Below, in pieces: positions 52,692 to 62,158 of a DNA stretch of 64,000 bases. The stretch comes from Agrobacterium salinitolerans (GTDB lineage Bacteria; Pseudomonadota; Alphaproteobacteria; Rhizobiales; Rhizobiaceae): positions 124,001 through 188,000 of the forward strand of contig NZ_MRDH01000027.1 in NCBI RefSeq assembly GCF_002008225.1, written 5' to 3'. The notes beneath the pieces are model-generated. The model saw only the letters and a program-made list of their open reading frames with translations. It had not been told where the DNA came from and did no database searches. Numbering within the stretch: position 1 is the first letter of the stretch; every line of letters begins with the position of its first letter. The position numbers were made by a program, and so were the translations under genes.

Positions 52692-53276
52692 GTCGGGAAT
52701 ATGGAGATTGACCCGCCCGCTGGTCAGGTCGCTGAGAAGACGGGTAAGCCGTTCGGCTTCTTCCGTCGGAACCGAGAGTAGCATATCCGCGCCGGCGCCG
52801 GTAAAATCTTCCCTTTCCAGACGCAGGTTCGGTGTGGCGGAGAGGCGCGATTTCACCAGCGCCAGATCGGAGAAAGGGCAGCTGAGCGTCGCAATGACAT
52901 AGGCGATGACCGGTGACGTCTCGCCAAGTCGCAGGCAGGCAGCCGCGGTGCCGCCATAAGCGCGCATCAGGCCGCCGCTGCCAAGGAGAATGCCGCCGAA
53001 CCAGCGGATGACGAGAACGGCGACATTATCGAGTGTCTGGCCGTCGATGGCCTGAAGGACCGGTTTTCCGGCCGTTCCCGAGGGTTCGCCGTCATCGCTG
53101 AAACGATAGGCCTGGCCGCTTCGCCATGCCCAGCAATTATGGTTCGCATCCGGATCGGAATGCGCCGCAAGAAAGTTCTTCGCATCCTCTTCACCCGTCA
53201 CCGGCGTGGCAAAGGCGATGAAGCGGCTTTTCTTGATATCCTGCGAAAAGGTGACGGGTCGGTCGAGCGTGAACAT
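52689..53276 (-). CDS. YigZ/IMPACT family protein
   Basis: 195 residues from ATG 53276. The N-terminal UPF0029 domain has the signature KKSRFIAFATPVTGEEDAKN, NHNCWAWR and FSDDGEPSGTAGKPVLQAI, with VLVIRWFGGILLGSGGLMRA YGGTA after it. The C-terminal DUF1949 domain follows. The bacterial YigZ protein probably binds nucleic acid or nucleotide; the role is unclear. The gene terminates inside a dispersed repeat, so its last residues (RVNLHIPD) may differ from those of relatives. Confidence 0.9.
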   Translation of the reverse strand: MFTLDRPVTFSQDIKKSRFIAFATPVTGEEDAKNFLAAHSDPDANHNCWAWRSGQAYRFSDDGEPSGTAGKPVLQAIDGQTLDNVAVLVIRWFGGILLGSGGLMRAYGGTAAACLRLGETSPVIAYVIATLSCPFSDLALVKSRLSATPNLRLEREDFTGAGADMLLSVPTEEAERLTRLLSDLTSGRVNLHIPD

Positions 53277-53329
53277 GGGCGTTTCAATATCGCATATATT
53301 CGCATGCGGAAATCGGTATAAGGCTCGGA

Positions 53330-54568
53330 ATGGCGAAGATGGCGATGGAGAGGGTTTTGGCAAAGGCGAGGCAGGTCGCGATTATCGGCGGCGGACCGGC
53401 GGGGCTGATGGCGGCCGAGATGCTTTCGGCCGCAGGCCATGCCGTGGCGGTGTTCGAGGCGATGCCGACCGTGGCGCGTAAATTGCTGATGGCCGGAAAA
53501 TCCGGCCTCAACATCACCCATGCCGAAGACTACGACAGCTTTTGTCACCGGTTCGGCGATGCGGAACCGAGGCTGCGTGCCGCTCTCGATGATTTTACAC
53601 CGGATAGGCTGCGCGACTGGGCGCAGGGGCTGGGGCAGGAAACTTTCGTTGGCACTTCGGGCCGGGTGTTTCCGACCGTCATGAAGGCCTCGCCGCTGCT
53701 GCGGGCATGGCTCGCCCGGCTGGAGGCGCAGGGGGTGACGATCAGGACGCGGCATCGCTGGACGGGTTTTTCCGGCAAGCACCTGGTTTTCGCGACACCG
53801 GAGGGCGAGATCACCATCAAGGCCGATGCCGTTCTTCTGGCGCTCGGCGGCGCAAGCTGGCCGCGTCTCGGCTCCGATGCCGCATGGGTTCCGGCGCTGG
53901 CGGAGAAAGGCGTGGCGCTTTCCCCGTTCCGCCCCGCCAATTGCGGTTTTGACGTGGACTGGAGCGATGTCTTCCGCACGCGTTTTGCGGGTGAAGCGGT
54001 GAAATCCACGATCACCATTTCGCCGGCAGGGGCCTTCCAGGGCGAATTCGTCATCACGAAGCATGGTATTGAGGGCAGCGTTATCTACGCCCATTCCGCT
54101 GCGCTGCGCGACCGGCTGGAAGAGGCGGGCAAAGTGTCCCTCGCAACCGATCTTGCGCCCGGACGTACGGTGGAACGCCTCAGCCGCGATCTGGCGAAGC
54201 TCGGGCGGAAGGAGAGTTTTGCAAACCGCATGCGCAAGACGGCCGGCTTATCGGCGGTGAAAGTCGGGCTTCTGCGGGAAATTTTTCCCGACATCGCCGC
54301 CATGCCGGATGAGTTCGTCGCCGCGAGAATAAAACATGCCGAAATACCGCTCTTGCGGCCGAGACCGATTGCCGAGGCGATTTCATCGGCCGGCGGCGTG
54401 GCGTGGAACGGTCTCGATGGGAACTACATGCTGGAAATGCTCCCCGGCATATTTGCTGCCGGGGAAATGCTGGACTGGGAAGCGCCGACCGGCGGTTATC
54501 TCTTGACCGCCTGTTTCGCCACCGGGAAGGCCGCTGCAAAGGGCATGGCCGCGTGGCTCGAAACTTAG
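53330..54568 (+). CDS. HI0933-family flavoprotein (TIGR03862)
   Basis: 412 residues. The N-terminal FAD-binding motif is VAIIGGGPAGLMAAEMLSAA, followed by VFEAMPTVARKLLMAGKSGL and the family motif NITHAED. PSWPRLGSD-type and C-terminal SAGGVAWNGLDGNYMLE, GIFAAGEMLDWEAPTGGYLL complete the aminoacetone-oxidase/BaiN-like fold. It is presumed an FAD-dependent oxidoreductase; the substrate is unknown. It is divergent from YigZ (53 bases) and its stop overlaps the converging proV-like gene by four bases. An internal ATG at 53339 is also possible. Confidence 0.9.
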   Translation: MAKMAMERVLAKARQVAIIGGGPAGLMAAEMLSAAGHAVAVFEAMPTVARKLLMAGKSGLNITHAEDYDSFCHRFGDAEPRLRAALDDFTPDRLRDWAQGLGQETFVGTSGRVFPTVMKASPLLRAWLARLEAQGVTIRTRHRWTGFSGKHLVFATPEGEITIKADAVLLALGGASWPRLGSDAAWVPALAEKGVALSPFRPANCGFDVDWSDVFRTRFAGEAVKSTITISPAGAFQGEFVITKHGIEGSVIYAHSAALRDRLEEAGKVSLATDLAPGRTVERLSRDLAKLGRKESFANRMRKTAGLSAVKVGLLREIFPDIAAMPDEFVAARIKHAEIPLLRPRPIAEAISSAGGVAWNGLDGNYMLEMLPGIFAAGEMLDWEAPTGGYLLTACFATGKAAAKGMAAWLET

Positions 54569-55626
54569 CCTGACAGCCGTTCCGCCATGCCTGCATCTTC
54601 GCCGGAAGCGGTTCTGACGAGGCAGCGCATGATGGCATCGGTGGTGACGGCGCCGAGCGCCTTGCCGTCTTCACCGACGACCGTGGCGCTGCTGACATTT
54701 TCGCGGACGAGCGCACGCAAACCCTCTTCGACCGTCATGCCCGCATCGAGCTGAAGCCGCGACTGGCCGGAAAATTCCGGCTGAACGACGGCGCCGAGGC
54801 GGATGACCCGGCCGCGATTGACCTCTTCGACGAAGGCTTCGATATAGCTGTCGGCAGGCGACATGACGATTTCGGCGGCGGTGCCCTGCTGGATGATCTC
54901 GCCGTCGCGCAGGATGGCGATCTTGTCTCCAAGCCGCAGCGCCTCGTCGAGATCGTGGGTGATGAAGACGACGGTCTTTTTCAGTTCCTTCTGCAATTCC
55001 AGCAGCACCGTCTGCATGTCGACGCGGATCAATGGATCGAGTGCCGAATAGGCTTCGTCCATCAAAAGGATTTCGGCATTGTTGGTCAACGCGCGCGCAA
55101 GGCCCACACGCTGCTGCATGCCGCCCGAAAGCTGGTTCGGATAGTGGCTGGAGAAGCCTTCCAGCCCCACGCGCCTGATCCAGACTTCCGCCCTTTCCTC
55201 CCGCTCGCGCTTGTCGACGCCCTGCACCTCGAGACCGTAGACGACATTCTGCAGCACGTTGCGGTGTGGGAGCAGCCCGAATTTCTGGAACACCATCGCC
55301 GTCTTGTGGCGACGAAACTCCAGAAGGTCCGCTTCGTTGAGGCGACAGACATCGGTGCCGCCATAGAGGATTTCACCGGCGGTCGGGTCGATCAGCCGGT
55401 TGACGTGGCGGATCAATGTCGACTTGCCCGAGCCGGAAAGGCCCATGATGACGGTGATCTGTCCGCCCGGCATGGTGATGTTGATATCGCGCAGGCCGAG
55501 CACATGACCATGTTTGGCGTTGAGATCCGCCTTGGACATGCCGGCCTTGACGGGTTCGACATAGTCGGCCGCCTTGGGCCCGAAAATCTTGTAAAGGCTG
55601 CGAATTTCGATCGATTGACTAGCCAT
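54565..55626 (-). CDS. proV: Glycine/proline-betaine ABC transporter ATPase (ProV-like)
   Basis: 353 residues from ATG 55626. The N-terminal YKIFGPKA and a long insertion before the Walker A (GLSGSGKST) are typical of the ProV/OpuAA group. MVFQKFGLLPHRNVLQNVVY, LSGGMQQRVGLARAL and ILLMDEAYSALDPLIR follow. The C-terminal 70 residues hold one to two CBS modules (DAGMTVEEGLRALVRENV, ALGAVTTDAIMRCLVR), which in relatives sense ionic strength. The start overlaps the stop of the permease gene by eight bases. It is last in the operon. The compatible solute could be betaine, proline betaine, choline or histidine. Confidence 0.92.
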   Translation of the reverse strand: MASQSIEIRSLYKIFGPKAADYVEPVKAGMSKADLNAKHGHVLGLRDINITMPGGQITVIMGLSGSGKSTLIRHVNRLIDPTAGEILYGGTDVCRLNEADLLEFRRHKTAMVFQKFGLLPHRNVLQNVVYGLEVQGVDKREREERAEVWIRRVGLEGFSSHYPNQLSGGMQQRVGLARALTNNAEILLMDEAYSALDPLIRVDMQTVLLELQKELKKTVVFITHDLDEALRLGDKIAILRDGEIIQQGTAAEIVMSPADSYIEAFVEEVNRGRVIRLGAVVQPEFSGQSRLQLDAGMTVEEGLRALVRENVSSATVVGEDGKALGAVTTDAIMRCLVRTASGEDAGMAERLSG

Positions 55627-56506
55627 GCGCCACTTCCCGGTGTTTTTGCAGGCGAAGGCCATAGGCCTGGCTGATGCGGTCGAAGATGATGGCGATGCCG
55701 ACAATGGCAAGCCCGTTGAACACGCCGAGCGTGAAATACTGGTTGGCGATTGCCTTCAGCACCGGCTGGCCAAGACCCTGCACGCCGATCATGGAGGCAA
55801 TGACGACCATGGCGAGCGCCATCATGATTGTCTGGTTGATGCCGGCCATGATGGTGGGCAGTGCGAGCGGCAGCTGCACCTTGAAAAGCTTCTGGCGCTT
55901 CGAAGAACCGAAGGCGTCCGCTGCTTCCAGCACATCGCTGTCGACCATGCGGATGCCGAGATTGGTGAGCCGGATCATCGGCGGAATGGCGTAGATAACA
56001 ACGGCTATGACGCCCGGCACGCGGCCGATGCCGAGCAGCATGACGACGGGAATGAGATAGACGAAACTCGGCATCGTCTGCATGACGTCGAGAATGGGAT
56101 TGACCACGCTCTGCAGGCGGTTGGAGCGCGCCATGGCGATACCGATCGGCAGGCCGACAATGATGGACAGCACGGCGCAGACGAAGATCATCGAGACCGT
56201 CTTCATCGTGTCTTCCCACATGCCGAACCAGCCGATGGCGAAAAGAATGCCGCAACATAGCGAAACAATGGTGGCGCTGCGGCTGCCGAACCACGCAAGC
56301 ACGCCGACAATAAGAATAACGATCGGCCAGGGGGTTCCGATCAAAAGCCTTTCCGCCCAGATGAGAAAGCTCTGGAGGGGAGTGAAGAGCCCCTCTATCG
56401 CGCCGCCATAGGTTCGGGTGAAGCCCCGGAAACCTTCGTCGATGATTTTTTTCAGCGCGCGCAGAGCATCGTCATTCATGGTCGGAAATTTGAAAAGCCA
56501 TTCCAT
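55619..56506 (-). CDS. proW: Glycine/proline-betaine ABC transporter permease (ProW-like)
   Basis: 295 residues with about seven membrane segments. The BPD_transp_1 core has QTMPSFVYLIPVVMLLGIGR, VIYAIPPMIRLTNLGIRMVD and the EAA loop EAADAFGSSKRQKLFKVQLP with LPTIMAGINQTIMMAL. It forms the inner-membrane homodimer with ProV-like ATPase. The gene follows the binding-protein gene by 221 bases, a gap that contains short stem-loop sequence but no gene; the operon order is X-W-V. Confidence 0.92.
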   Translation of the reverse strand: MEWLFKFPTMNDDALRALKKIIDEGFRGFTRTYGGAIEGLFTPLQSFLIWAERLLIGTPWPIVILIVGVLAWFGSRSATIVSLCCGILFAIGWFGMWEDTMKTVSMIFVCAVLSIIVGLPIGIAMARSNRLQSVVNPILDVMQTMPSFVYLIPVVMLLGIGRVPGVIAVVIYAIPPMIRLTNLGIRMVDSDVLEAADAFGSSKRQKLFKVQLPLALPTIMAGINQTIMMALAMVVIASMIGVQGLGQPVLKAIANQYFTLGVFNGLAIVGIAIIFDRISQAYGLRLQKHREVAHG

Positions 56507-56727
56507 ATCCTGTTCTCCATGACGAACCGGAGGCGGGGATCGATATCCTCCGCGCTCCGGGAGTAAAATCGCAAGAGCGCCGCGCGTCCATCAGAACGAA
56601 AGGGCGGAACGCTCTGTTGAGCCAACGCATCGTCACCGGAAAGCCGGAAGGCGTTCCAGAGCCGATGCGGGTGCGGCGTCGCCGCTGGCGGACGCCGTTT
56701 CCCAGGCAGATATGCAGGAACCAGCTT

Positions 56728-57723
56728 TTAAAGGGCGGCCTTGACCTTTTCCGCGACATCGGGAGATACCCAGCCTGTCCACAGTGCTTCGTTTTCCTTC
56801 AGGAAGTGCTTGGCACCGTCTTCACCGGTCGCCTGGTTGTCGGTCATCCAGGCGATCAGCTTGTTGACGGTGTCGTTGGTCCAGGCGCGCTTGTTCAGAT
56901 AGTCCATGGCTGGGCCGGCGCGGTCGGCAAAGTCCTTGCTGACAAGTGTCTGTACGTCATCCACCTGCCATGCGTTCGGCTTCGGGTCGGCGCAATCGGC
57001 AACCGAGGTGCAGCGCTTCCATTCGGCGGCATCATAGTCGGTGCCGAAGCCGAGCTTCACCATCTCGTATTTGCCGAGCAGCGAAGTGGGCGCCCAATAA
57101 TAACCGACCCATGGCTGCTTGGCTTCATACGCCTTGGCGATGGAGCCATCGAGACCTGCGGCCGAGCCGGTGTCGACGAGGGTGAAACCGGCTTTTTCAC
57201 CACCGAAAGCCTTGAAAAGCTGTGCGGTGACAACCGTGCCGCCCCAACCCTGCGGACCGTTGAACACGGCGCCCTTGGACTTGTCTTCCGGCGCGGGGAA
57301 CAGTTCAGGGTGCTTGAAGAGGTCGGGAATGGTCTTGAGATCCGGATTGGCGTCGGCGACATATTTCGGAATCCACCAGCCCTGGACCGCGCCGTCCGAA
57401 AGGATCTTGGCTGCTGCGACGACCTTGCCGCCTTCCAGGCCGCGCTTGACGATTTCCGGCTGCAGGCTGACCCAGGCTTCCGGGGCGATATCCGGCTGGC
57501 CTTTTTCGGCCATGGAGGTCAATGTCGGCACAGTGTCGCCTGTCACGATTTCGGCGGAACAACCATAGCCGTTGTCAAGAATGAATTTATCGAGGCTGGC
57601 GGCGACTTCGGCGGATTGCCAGTTCATGCTGGCAATCGTCACGTTTCCGCAGTCGGCGGCATAGGCGGCCCCCGAAAAGGCGAAGCCGGCTGAAAGAATT
57701 GTGGCACCCAAAAGTATTTTCAT
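56728..57723 (-). CDS. proX: Betaine-type ABC transporter substrate-binding protein (ProX-like)
   Basis: 331 residues from ATG 57723, with GAGGGAACAAAA before it. A signal peptide (MKILLGATILSAGFAFSGAA to AYA) leads into an OpuAC fold: VTIASMNWQSAEVAASLDKF, PTLTSMAEKGQPDIAPEAWV, GWWIPKYVADANPDL and QPWVGYYWAPTSLLG, in which several Trp/Tyr residues could form the aromatic cage that binds quaternary amines. It is first in the operon with ProW- and ProV-like genes. A hairpin-forming inverted repeat lies in its leader. Confidence 0.9.
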   Translation of the reverse strand: MKILLGATILSAGFAFSGAAYAADCGNVTIASMNWQSAEVAASLDKFILDNGYGCSAEIVTGDTVPTLTSMAEKGQPDIAPEAWVSLQPEIVKRGLEGGKVVAAAKILSDGAVQGWWIPKYVADANPDLKTIPDLFKHPELFPAPEDKSKGAVFNGPQGWGGTVVTAQLFKAFGGEKAGFTLVDTGSAAGLDGSIAKAYEAKQPWVGYYWAPTSLLGKYEMVKLGFGTDYDAAEWKRCTSVADCADPKPNAWQVDDVQTLVSKDFADRAGPAMDYLNKRAWTNDTVNKLIAWMTDNQATGEDGAKHFLKENEALWTGWVSPDVAEKVKAAL

Positions 57724-58087
57724 TTTTGTTCCCTCTGGTCGCGGTGTGGCGAAGACCCGGGTGCTGACGACACCGCGACCGCCAGCACTCTTATTGAGGC
57801 TTAATAATTTCTTTGTGGCCATTCCGTTTGCGGCAATTTCTGGCGTATTGAGGATGCCAATTCTCAGACTACCCGCTTTCCCCGGGGGGATATGAGTAAA
57901 TTTTCCGGTGCGAAGGCCCTGAATTTTCATGCTCTTTAGCGGATGCGACAGGAAATTTCCGGCACCGTGGAACTTTTTCGATTTTTTGAAAAAACTTCTG
58001 GAACAATCAGCGGAAGTTTCTGTTTTCGTGGACTTTTCTCTCGTCATATATTACGGGAGATTTCCTCTCGATTTGTGGTGATGTTGA
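57724..58087. promoter_or_regulatory. Divergent promoter region of proX-like operon and hybrid kinase
   Basis: 364 bases between two divergent genes. It contains the 11-bp inverted repeat at 57737-57780 in the proX leader, a GGAAATTTCC palindrome near 57951 and a TTTTTTGAAAAAA symmetry near 57980. No gene is visible. Confidence 0.5.
57737..57780. promoter_or_regulatory. Inverted repeat in the proX-like leader
   Basis: GGTCGCGGTGT (57737-57747) and ACACCGCGACC (57770-57780) are exact inverted copies, 22 bases apart, beginning 13 bases upstream of the start codon on the minus strand. In RNA this would form a stem directly before the ribosome-binding site. In DNA it could be an operator. Confidence 0.5.
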
Positions 58088-61063
58088 ATGACCAATCTTC
58101 GTGCTGCCCCGGTATGGCCGATCGGCGGCGGTGAAACGGGTGAGCTTGTGCGCCGCTTCGACTGGTCGAAGACATCGCTCGGTCCTATTTGCGACTGGCC
58201 GCAAAATCTGAGGCAAAAAGCCAACTCCGTCGTCAATTCCCCTATTCCGCAGGTGCTGATGTGGGGCAGGGATCATGTGATGATCTATAATGACGGCTAT
58301 GCGGAGATCGCCGGCAATTATCACCCGCAGGCGCTGGGGGGAACGGTGCCCGGCATCTGGCCGGAAATATGGGACTGGAACAGCCGCATTCTAGAAGCCG
58401 GTTTTCGCGGCGAGGTCATGGCCTATCGCGACCAGCCGATGACGCTGAAGCGGCATGGCGTGCCGGAAGAGGTGATCTTCGATCTGTTCTACACGCCGAT
58501 CTACAATGAAGGCGGCACGGTGGACGGCGTTTTATGCACCGTGCTTGAAAATACCGACAAGGTGAAGGCCCTGGAGGCGCTGGAGCAGAGCCGCAAGGAG
58601 CTGAGCCGGCTTACCAATGCCCTGCCCATTCTGGTCGGATATGTCGACCGTGATTATGTTTATAAATTCGCCAATGACGGCTATCTGGAATGGTTTGGCC
58701 GCCGCGCCGACGAGGTGATAGGCCGCAGCGTTCCCGAAATCGTCGGCGAGGCTTTTTTCGAGGCCCGCAGGGCCTATCTCGACCGCGCACTTAGCGGTGA
58801 GAAGATCGTTTCGGATACCGTGATCAGCAGACCCGACGGCACGGCGCGCGCCGCCGAAATCCGTTATGTTCCACGTTACATCGCCGACGGCTCCATCGAC
58901 GGCATTTATGTGCTGATCATCGATATCGAGGATCGCAAGCGCTCGGAGCGGGAAATCCTCATCAGCAACAATCGCTTCCGCGCCGCGGTGGACGCCGTTC
59001 ACGGTGTGCTGTGGACCAATAGCGCCGAAGGAAAGATGCTGGGTGAGCAACCCGCCTGGAGCGCTTTGACGGGCCAGACTCCGGAAGAGTATCGGGGTTT
59101 TGGCTGGGCGGACGCGGTCCATCCCGAGGACAGGCAGGGGTCTGTCGACAGCTGGAACAAAGCGGTCGCCGAAAAGTCGACCTATATCTGGGAGCATAGG
59201 GTGCGCCGCCACGACGGCGTCTACCGCACGTTTGCGATCCGTGGCGTGCCGATTTTCGACAAGGCCGGTGCGATCGCCGAATGGGTCGGCGTCCATACGG
59301 ATGTCACCGAACAGCGGCAGGCCGAAAATACCCTCAAGGAACATGCGAGCAATCTCGAGCGTGAAATTCGCCACCGCATCCGTGCGGAAGAGCAGCTTCG
59401 CCAATTGAACGAAAGCCTAGAGGCGCGTGTCGAGGCGGAAATAGCGGAGCGCCGCCAGGCCGAAAAGGCATTGCAGCAGGCGCAGAAGATGGAGTCCATC
59501 GGCCAACTCACCGGCGGTGTGGCGCATGATTTCAATAATCTTCTTCAAGTGATCGCCGGCAATCTGCAATTGCTCTCCAAGGATGTGATCGGCAATGAAC
59601 GTGCGGAGCGGCGGCTGGAAAATGCGCTTGCCGGTGTCCATCGCGGCGCAAAACTGGCCAGCCAGCTTCTGGCCTTCGGCCGCAGGCAGGCATTGGAGCC
59701 GCGTGTCATCAATATTGCCCGTTTCGTGACCGGCATGGACGATCTGCTTCGCCGCTCGCTTGGCGAAGCGATCGAGGTGGAAGTCATCACCTCGGGCGGT
59801 CTGTGGAACACCTATGCCGACCCCAACCAGGTGGAGAACGCTCTTCTCAATCTGGCCATCAATGCGCGCGACGCCATGGAAGGGCAGGGCAAGCTGACCA
59901 TTGAGGTCGGAAATGCGGTTCTCGACCGCGATTATGCCCGCAAGCACTCGGAAGTCTCGGCGGGGCAATATGTGATGCTCGCGGTCACCGATACGGGGTC
60001 GGGCATGTCGCCGGAGATTCTCGAAAAGGTCTTCGAGCCGTTTTTTTCGACCAAACCGGAAGGCAAGGGCACCGGGCTGGGGCTTTCGATGGTTTATGGT
60101 TTTGCGAAGCAGTCCAGCGGCCATGTCAACATCTATAGCGAGGTGGGGCAGGGCACGACGGTGAAGATGTATCTGCCCCGCTCCGCCGCCGATGAGGACA
60201 GGGAAGTTGTGACGCCGAACGGTCCCGTGGAGGGCGGAACCGAAACAATTCTTGTGGTGGAAGATGACGAGGAAGTGCGCAACACCGTTGTCGAAACATT
60301 GGGCGATCTCGGCTACCGCGTGCTCACCGCCCGTGATGCGCAGGCCGGTTTGACCGTGGTGGAAAGCGGCATTCCAATCGATGTCATCTTCACCGATGTG
60401 GTAATGCCCGGACCGTTGAAAAGCCGGGAAATGGCGCGCCGCGCGCAGGAACGGCTGCCCAATCTCGCCGTTCTCTTCACCTCGGGTTATACGGAAAATT
60501 CCATCGTGCACGGCGGCAAGCTGGATGCCGGGGTGGAGCTTCTCTCCAAACCCTATACGCGGGAAGCGCTGGCGCGGCGCATTCGCCACGTCATCGCCAA
60601 CCGCAAACAGGTGTCGTTGTCGAGAGCGCAGCCGACGTCTGCGCAGGATTCTTCGAAACCTTCCGAGCCGGTCAGGGCGGTCGAAAATAAAAGCCGGTCT
60701 ATACGCGTTCTTCTGGTCGAGGATGACGAGCTGATACGGATGAATTCGATGGAGATGCTGTCAGAGAGCGGCTTTGCCGTCGTCGAGGCCGGAAATGCGG
60801 CGCAGGCGCTAAAGGTTATTGAAGCGGATCAGGTCGACGTTCTCATCACCGATATCGGCCTGCCGGACATGAAGGGCGGCGAACTGGCGGTGGAGGCCCT
60901 GCGCCGAAAGCCAGGGCTTGCCATTGTTTTTGCGACGGGGGATAGCCATTTGCCGGAAGGAGCGCCGGCAAGCGCGGTTCTCCTGACCAAGCCCTATGAC
61001 GAACAGCAGATTGTCGCGGCCGTCAAACAGGCCCACACGGCAAAGAGCGCGGCGACGCAATAG
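58088..61063 (+). CDS. Soluble PAS hybrid histidine kinase with two receiver domains
   Basis: 991 residues with no membrane segment. The domains in order are: a PAS-like N-terminus (about 20-165, with [20 protein letters not shown]), a second PAS (about 175-290), a third PAS/PAC (about 295-415), coiled coil (415-475), HisKA with [12 protein letters not shown] (H480), HATPase ([27 protein letters not shown]), and two receiver domains (about 715-835 and 875-985; phospho-acceptor Asp in FTDVVMPG and ITDIGLPD). It is a cytosolic, blue-light/redox-like or metabolic sensor candidate; the ligand is unknown. No separate output regulator is adjacent. It is divergent from the proX-like operon. Confidence 0.92.
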   Translation: MTNLRAAPVWPIGGGETGELVRRFDWSKTSLGPICDWPQNLRQKANSVVNSPIPQVLMWGRDHVMIYNDGYAEIAGNYHPQALGGTVPGIWPEIWDWNSRILEAGFRGEVMAYRDQPMTLKRHGVPEEVIFDLFYTPIYNEGGTVDGVLCTVLENTDKVKALEALEQSRKELSRLTNALPILVGYVDRDYVYKFANDGYLEWFGRRADEVIGRSVPEIVGEAFFEARRAYLDRALSGEKIVSDTVISRPDGTARAAEIRYVPRYIADGSIDGIYVLIIDIEDRKRSEREILISNNRFRAAVDAVHGVLWTNSAEGKMLGEQPAWSALTGQTPEEYRGFGWADAVHPEDRQGSVDSWNKAVAEKSTYIWEHRVRRHDGVYRTFAIRGVPIFDKAGAIAEWVGVHTDVTEQRQAENTLKEHASNLEREIRHRIRAEEQLRQLNESLEARVEAEIAERRQAEKALQQAQKMESIGQLTGGVAHDFNNLLQVIAGNLQLLSKDVIGNERAERRLENALAGVHRGAKLASQLLAFGRRQALEPRVINIARFVTGMDDLLRRSLGEAIEVEVITSGGLWNTYADPNQVENALLNLAINARDAMEGQGKLTIEVGNAVLDRDYARKHSEVSAGQYVMLAVTDTGSGMSPEILEKVFEPFFSTKPEGKGTGLGLSMVYGFAKQSSGHVNIYSEVGQGTTVKMYLPRSAADEDREVVTPNGPVEGGTETILVVEDDEEVRNTVVETLGDLGYRVLTARDAQAGLTVVESGIPIDVIFTDVVMPGPLKSREMARRAQERLPNLAVLFTSGYTENSIVHGGKLDAGVELLSKPYTREALARRIRHVIANRKQVSLSRAQPTSAQDSSKPSEPVRAVENKSRSIRVLLVEDDELIRMNSMEMLSESGFAVVEAGNAAQALKVIEADQVDVLITDIGLPDMKGGELAVEALRRKPGLAIVFATGDSHLPEGAPASAVLLTKPYDEQQIVAAVKQAHTAKSAATQ

Positions 61064-61084
61064 GCTGGTCGCCGCTTTGCCGGC

Positions 61085-62029
61085 TCAATAACCGCGGGCC
61101 ATGTCGACCGTTTCCGGCAGCCCGCCGGTCTCGCGCCATGTGCGCACATTGCCGGCCACGATGCGGGCCGAACTTTCCCGGCTTGTCGGCGCGGAAATAT
61201 GCGGCAGGACGGTCACTTTGGGGTGTTGCCAGAAGGCGGAAGCAGCGGGCAAGGGCTCCTGCTCGAAGACATCGAGAACGGCGTGCGAAAGCCTGCCGGA
61301 ATCGAGCGCTGCAATCAGGTCATCTGCGACTATCACTGCGCCGCGGGCGAAATTGATGAGTGCCCCGCCCTGCTTCATTGCGGCGAGACGCTCGGCGTTC
61401 AAAAGACCGCGCGTCGCATCGGTAAGCGGCACGAGGCAGACGAGAATGTCGCTCTTTTCCAGCAATGCCTGCAGCCCGTCATCGCCGGACAGCGTTTCCA
61501 CGCCATCGACCGTCTTGGCCGAACGGCTCCAGCCAGCGACGTTGAATCCGGCATGGGTGAGGCGCTCCGCCGCAGCCGTGCCGAGCGCCCCGAGGCCGAG
61601 GAGACCGATGGTCGTTTCGCCGGGGTGGCGGTAATCCAGCTCCTGCCAGAGCGCCTTTTTTTGGTTTTCGCGATAGGCGGGCATATCGCGTTGCAGATAA
61701 TAGGTCCATGCCAGCACGGCTTCGGCCATCACACGCGAAAGCTCAGGATCTTTCAGCCGAACGATGGGAGGAGCCTTTTCGCCCAGTTCCAGCACCAGCC
61801 GCTCGACACCTGCCCACAGGCTGTGGATCCATTTAAGGCCCGGAAGCGCCGCGATATCGGCAGGATCCGGATTGGCGACGATGGCGAAATCCACCTGGTC
61901 TTTCTGTTCCGCGCTCAGTTCGGAAAAGGAAAGAATGTTCTCTTCCGGCATGGCGGCGCGCAGCGCCTGCTTCCAGACGGTCTCCGTTTCCGCATTCATC
62001 CGCGAAACAAAGGCTATGGGTGATGGCAT
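61085..62029 (-). CDS. ghrA: Glyoxylate/hydroxypyruvate reductase A-like dehydrogenase
   Basis: 314-residue D-2-hydroxyacid dehydrogenase. The NAD(P)-binding motif is IGLLGLGALGTAAAERLTHA with an NADPH-type SRS after it. Substrate and catalytic residues are in WAGVERL, NFARGAVIVADDLIAAL (Arg), DVFEQEPLP (Glu) and LPHISAPTS (His). It reduces glyoxylate or hydroxypyruvate in the cytosol. The short N-terminal domain fits the GhrA rather than GhrB group. It is convergent with the hybrid kinase gene. Confidence 0.9.
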   Translation of the reverse strand: MPSPIAFVSRMNAETETVWKQALRAAMPEENILSFSELSAEQKDQVDFAIVANPDPADIAALPGLKWIHSLWAGVERLVLELGEKAPPIVRLKDPELSRVMAEAVLAWTYYLQRDMPAYRENQKKALWQELDYRHPGETTIGLLGLGALGTAAAERLTHAGFNVAGWSRSAKTVDGVETLSGDDGLQALLEKSDILVCLVPLTDATRGLLNAERLAAMKQGGALINFARGAVIVADDLIAALDSGRLSHAVLDVFEQEPLPAASAFWQHPKVTVLPHISAPTSRESSARIVAGNVRTWRETGGLPETVDMARGY

Positions 62030-62124
62030 GAGACTGATCCTGCTTGCGATTTTAGCTTCGCGCCATCAATGCGCAATTTCGGCTGACAATACCATGGGTT
62101 AGTCGTTCGAATCGTCAACGGAAT

Positions 62125-62154
62125 GAAACGGCCCGGTTTTCACCGGACCGTTTC
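62125..62154 (-). terminator. Stem-loop after exoP-like gene
   Basis: GAAACGGCCCGG and CCGGACCGTTTC form a 12-position stem with one mismatch and a 6-base loop, five bases after the exoP-like stop on the minus strand. No long T-run follows, so factor-assisted termination or an RNA 3'-end role is possible. Confidence 0.6.
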
Positions 62155-62158
62155 ACCA

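Noticed and set aside
59417..60589. 390-codon minus-strand open frame inside the hybrid kinase gene
   Set aside because: The kinase motifs on the plus strand are clear and this frame is antisense to them.
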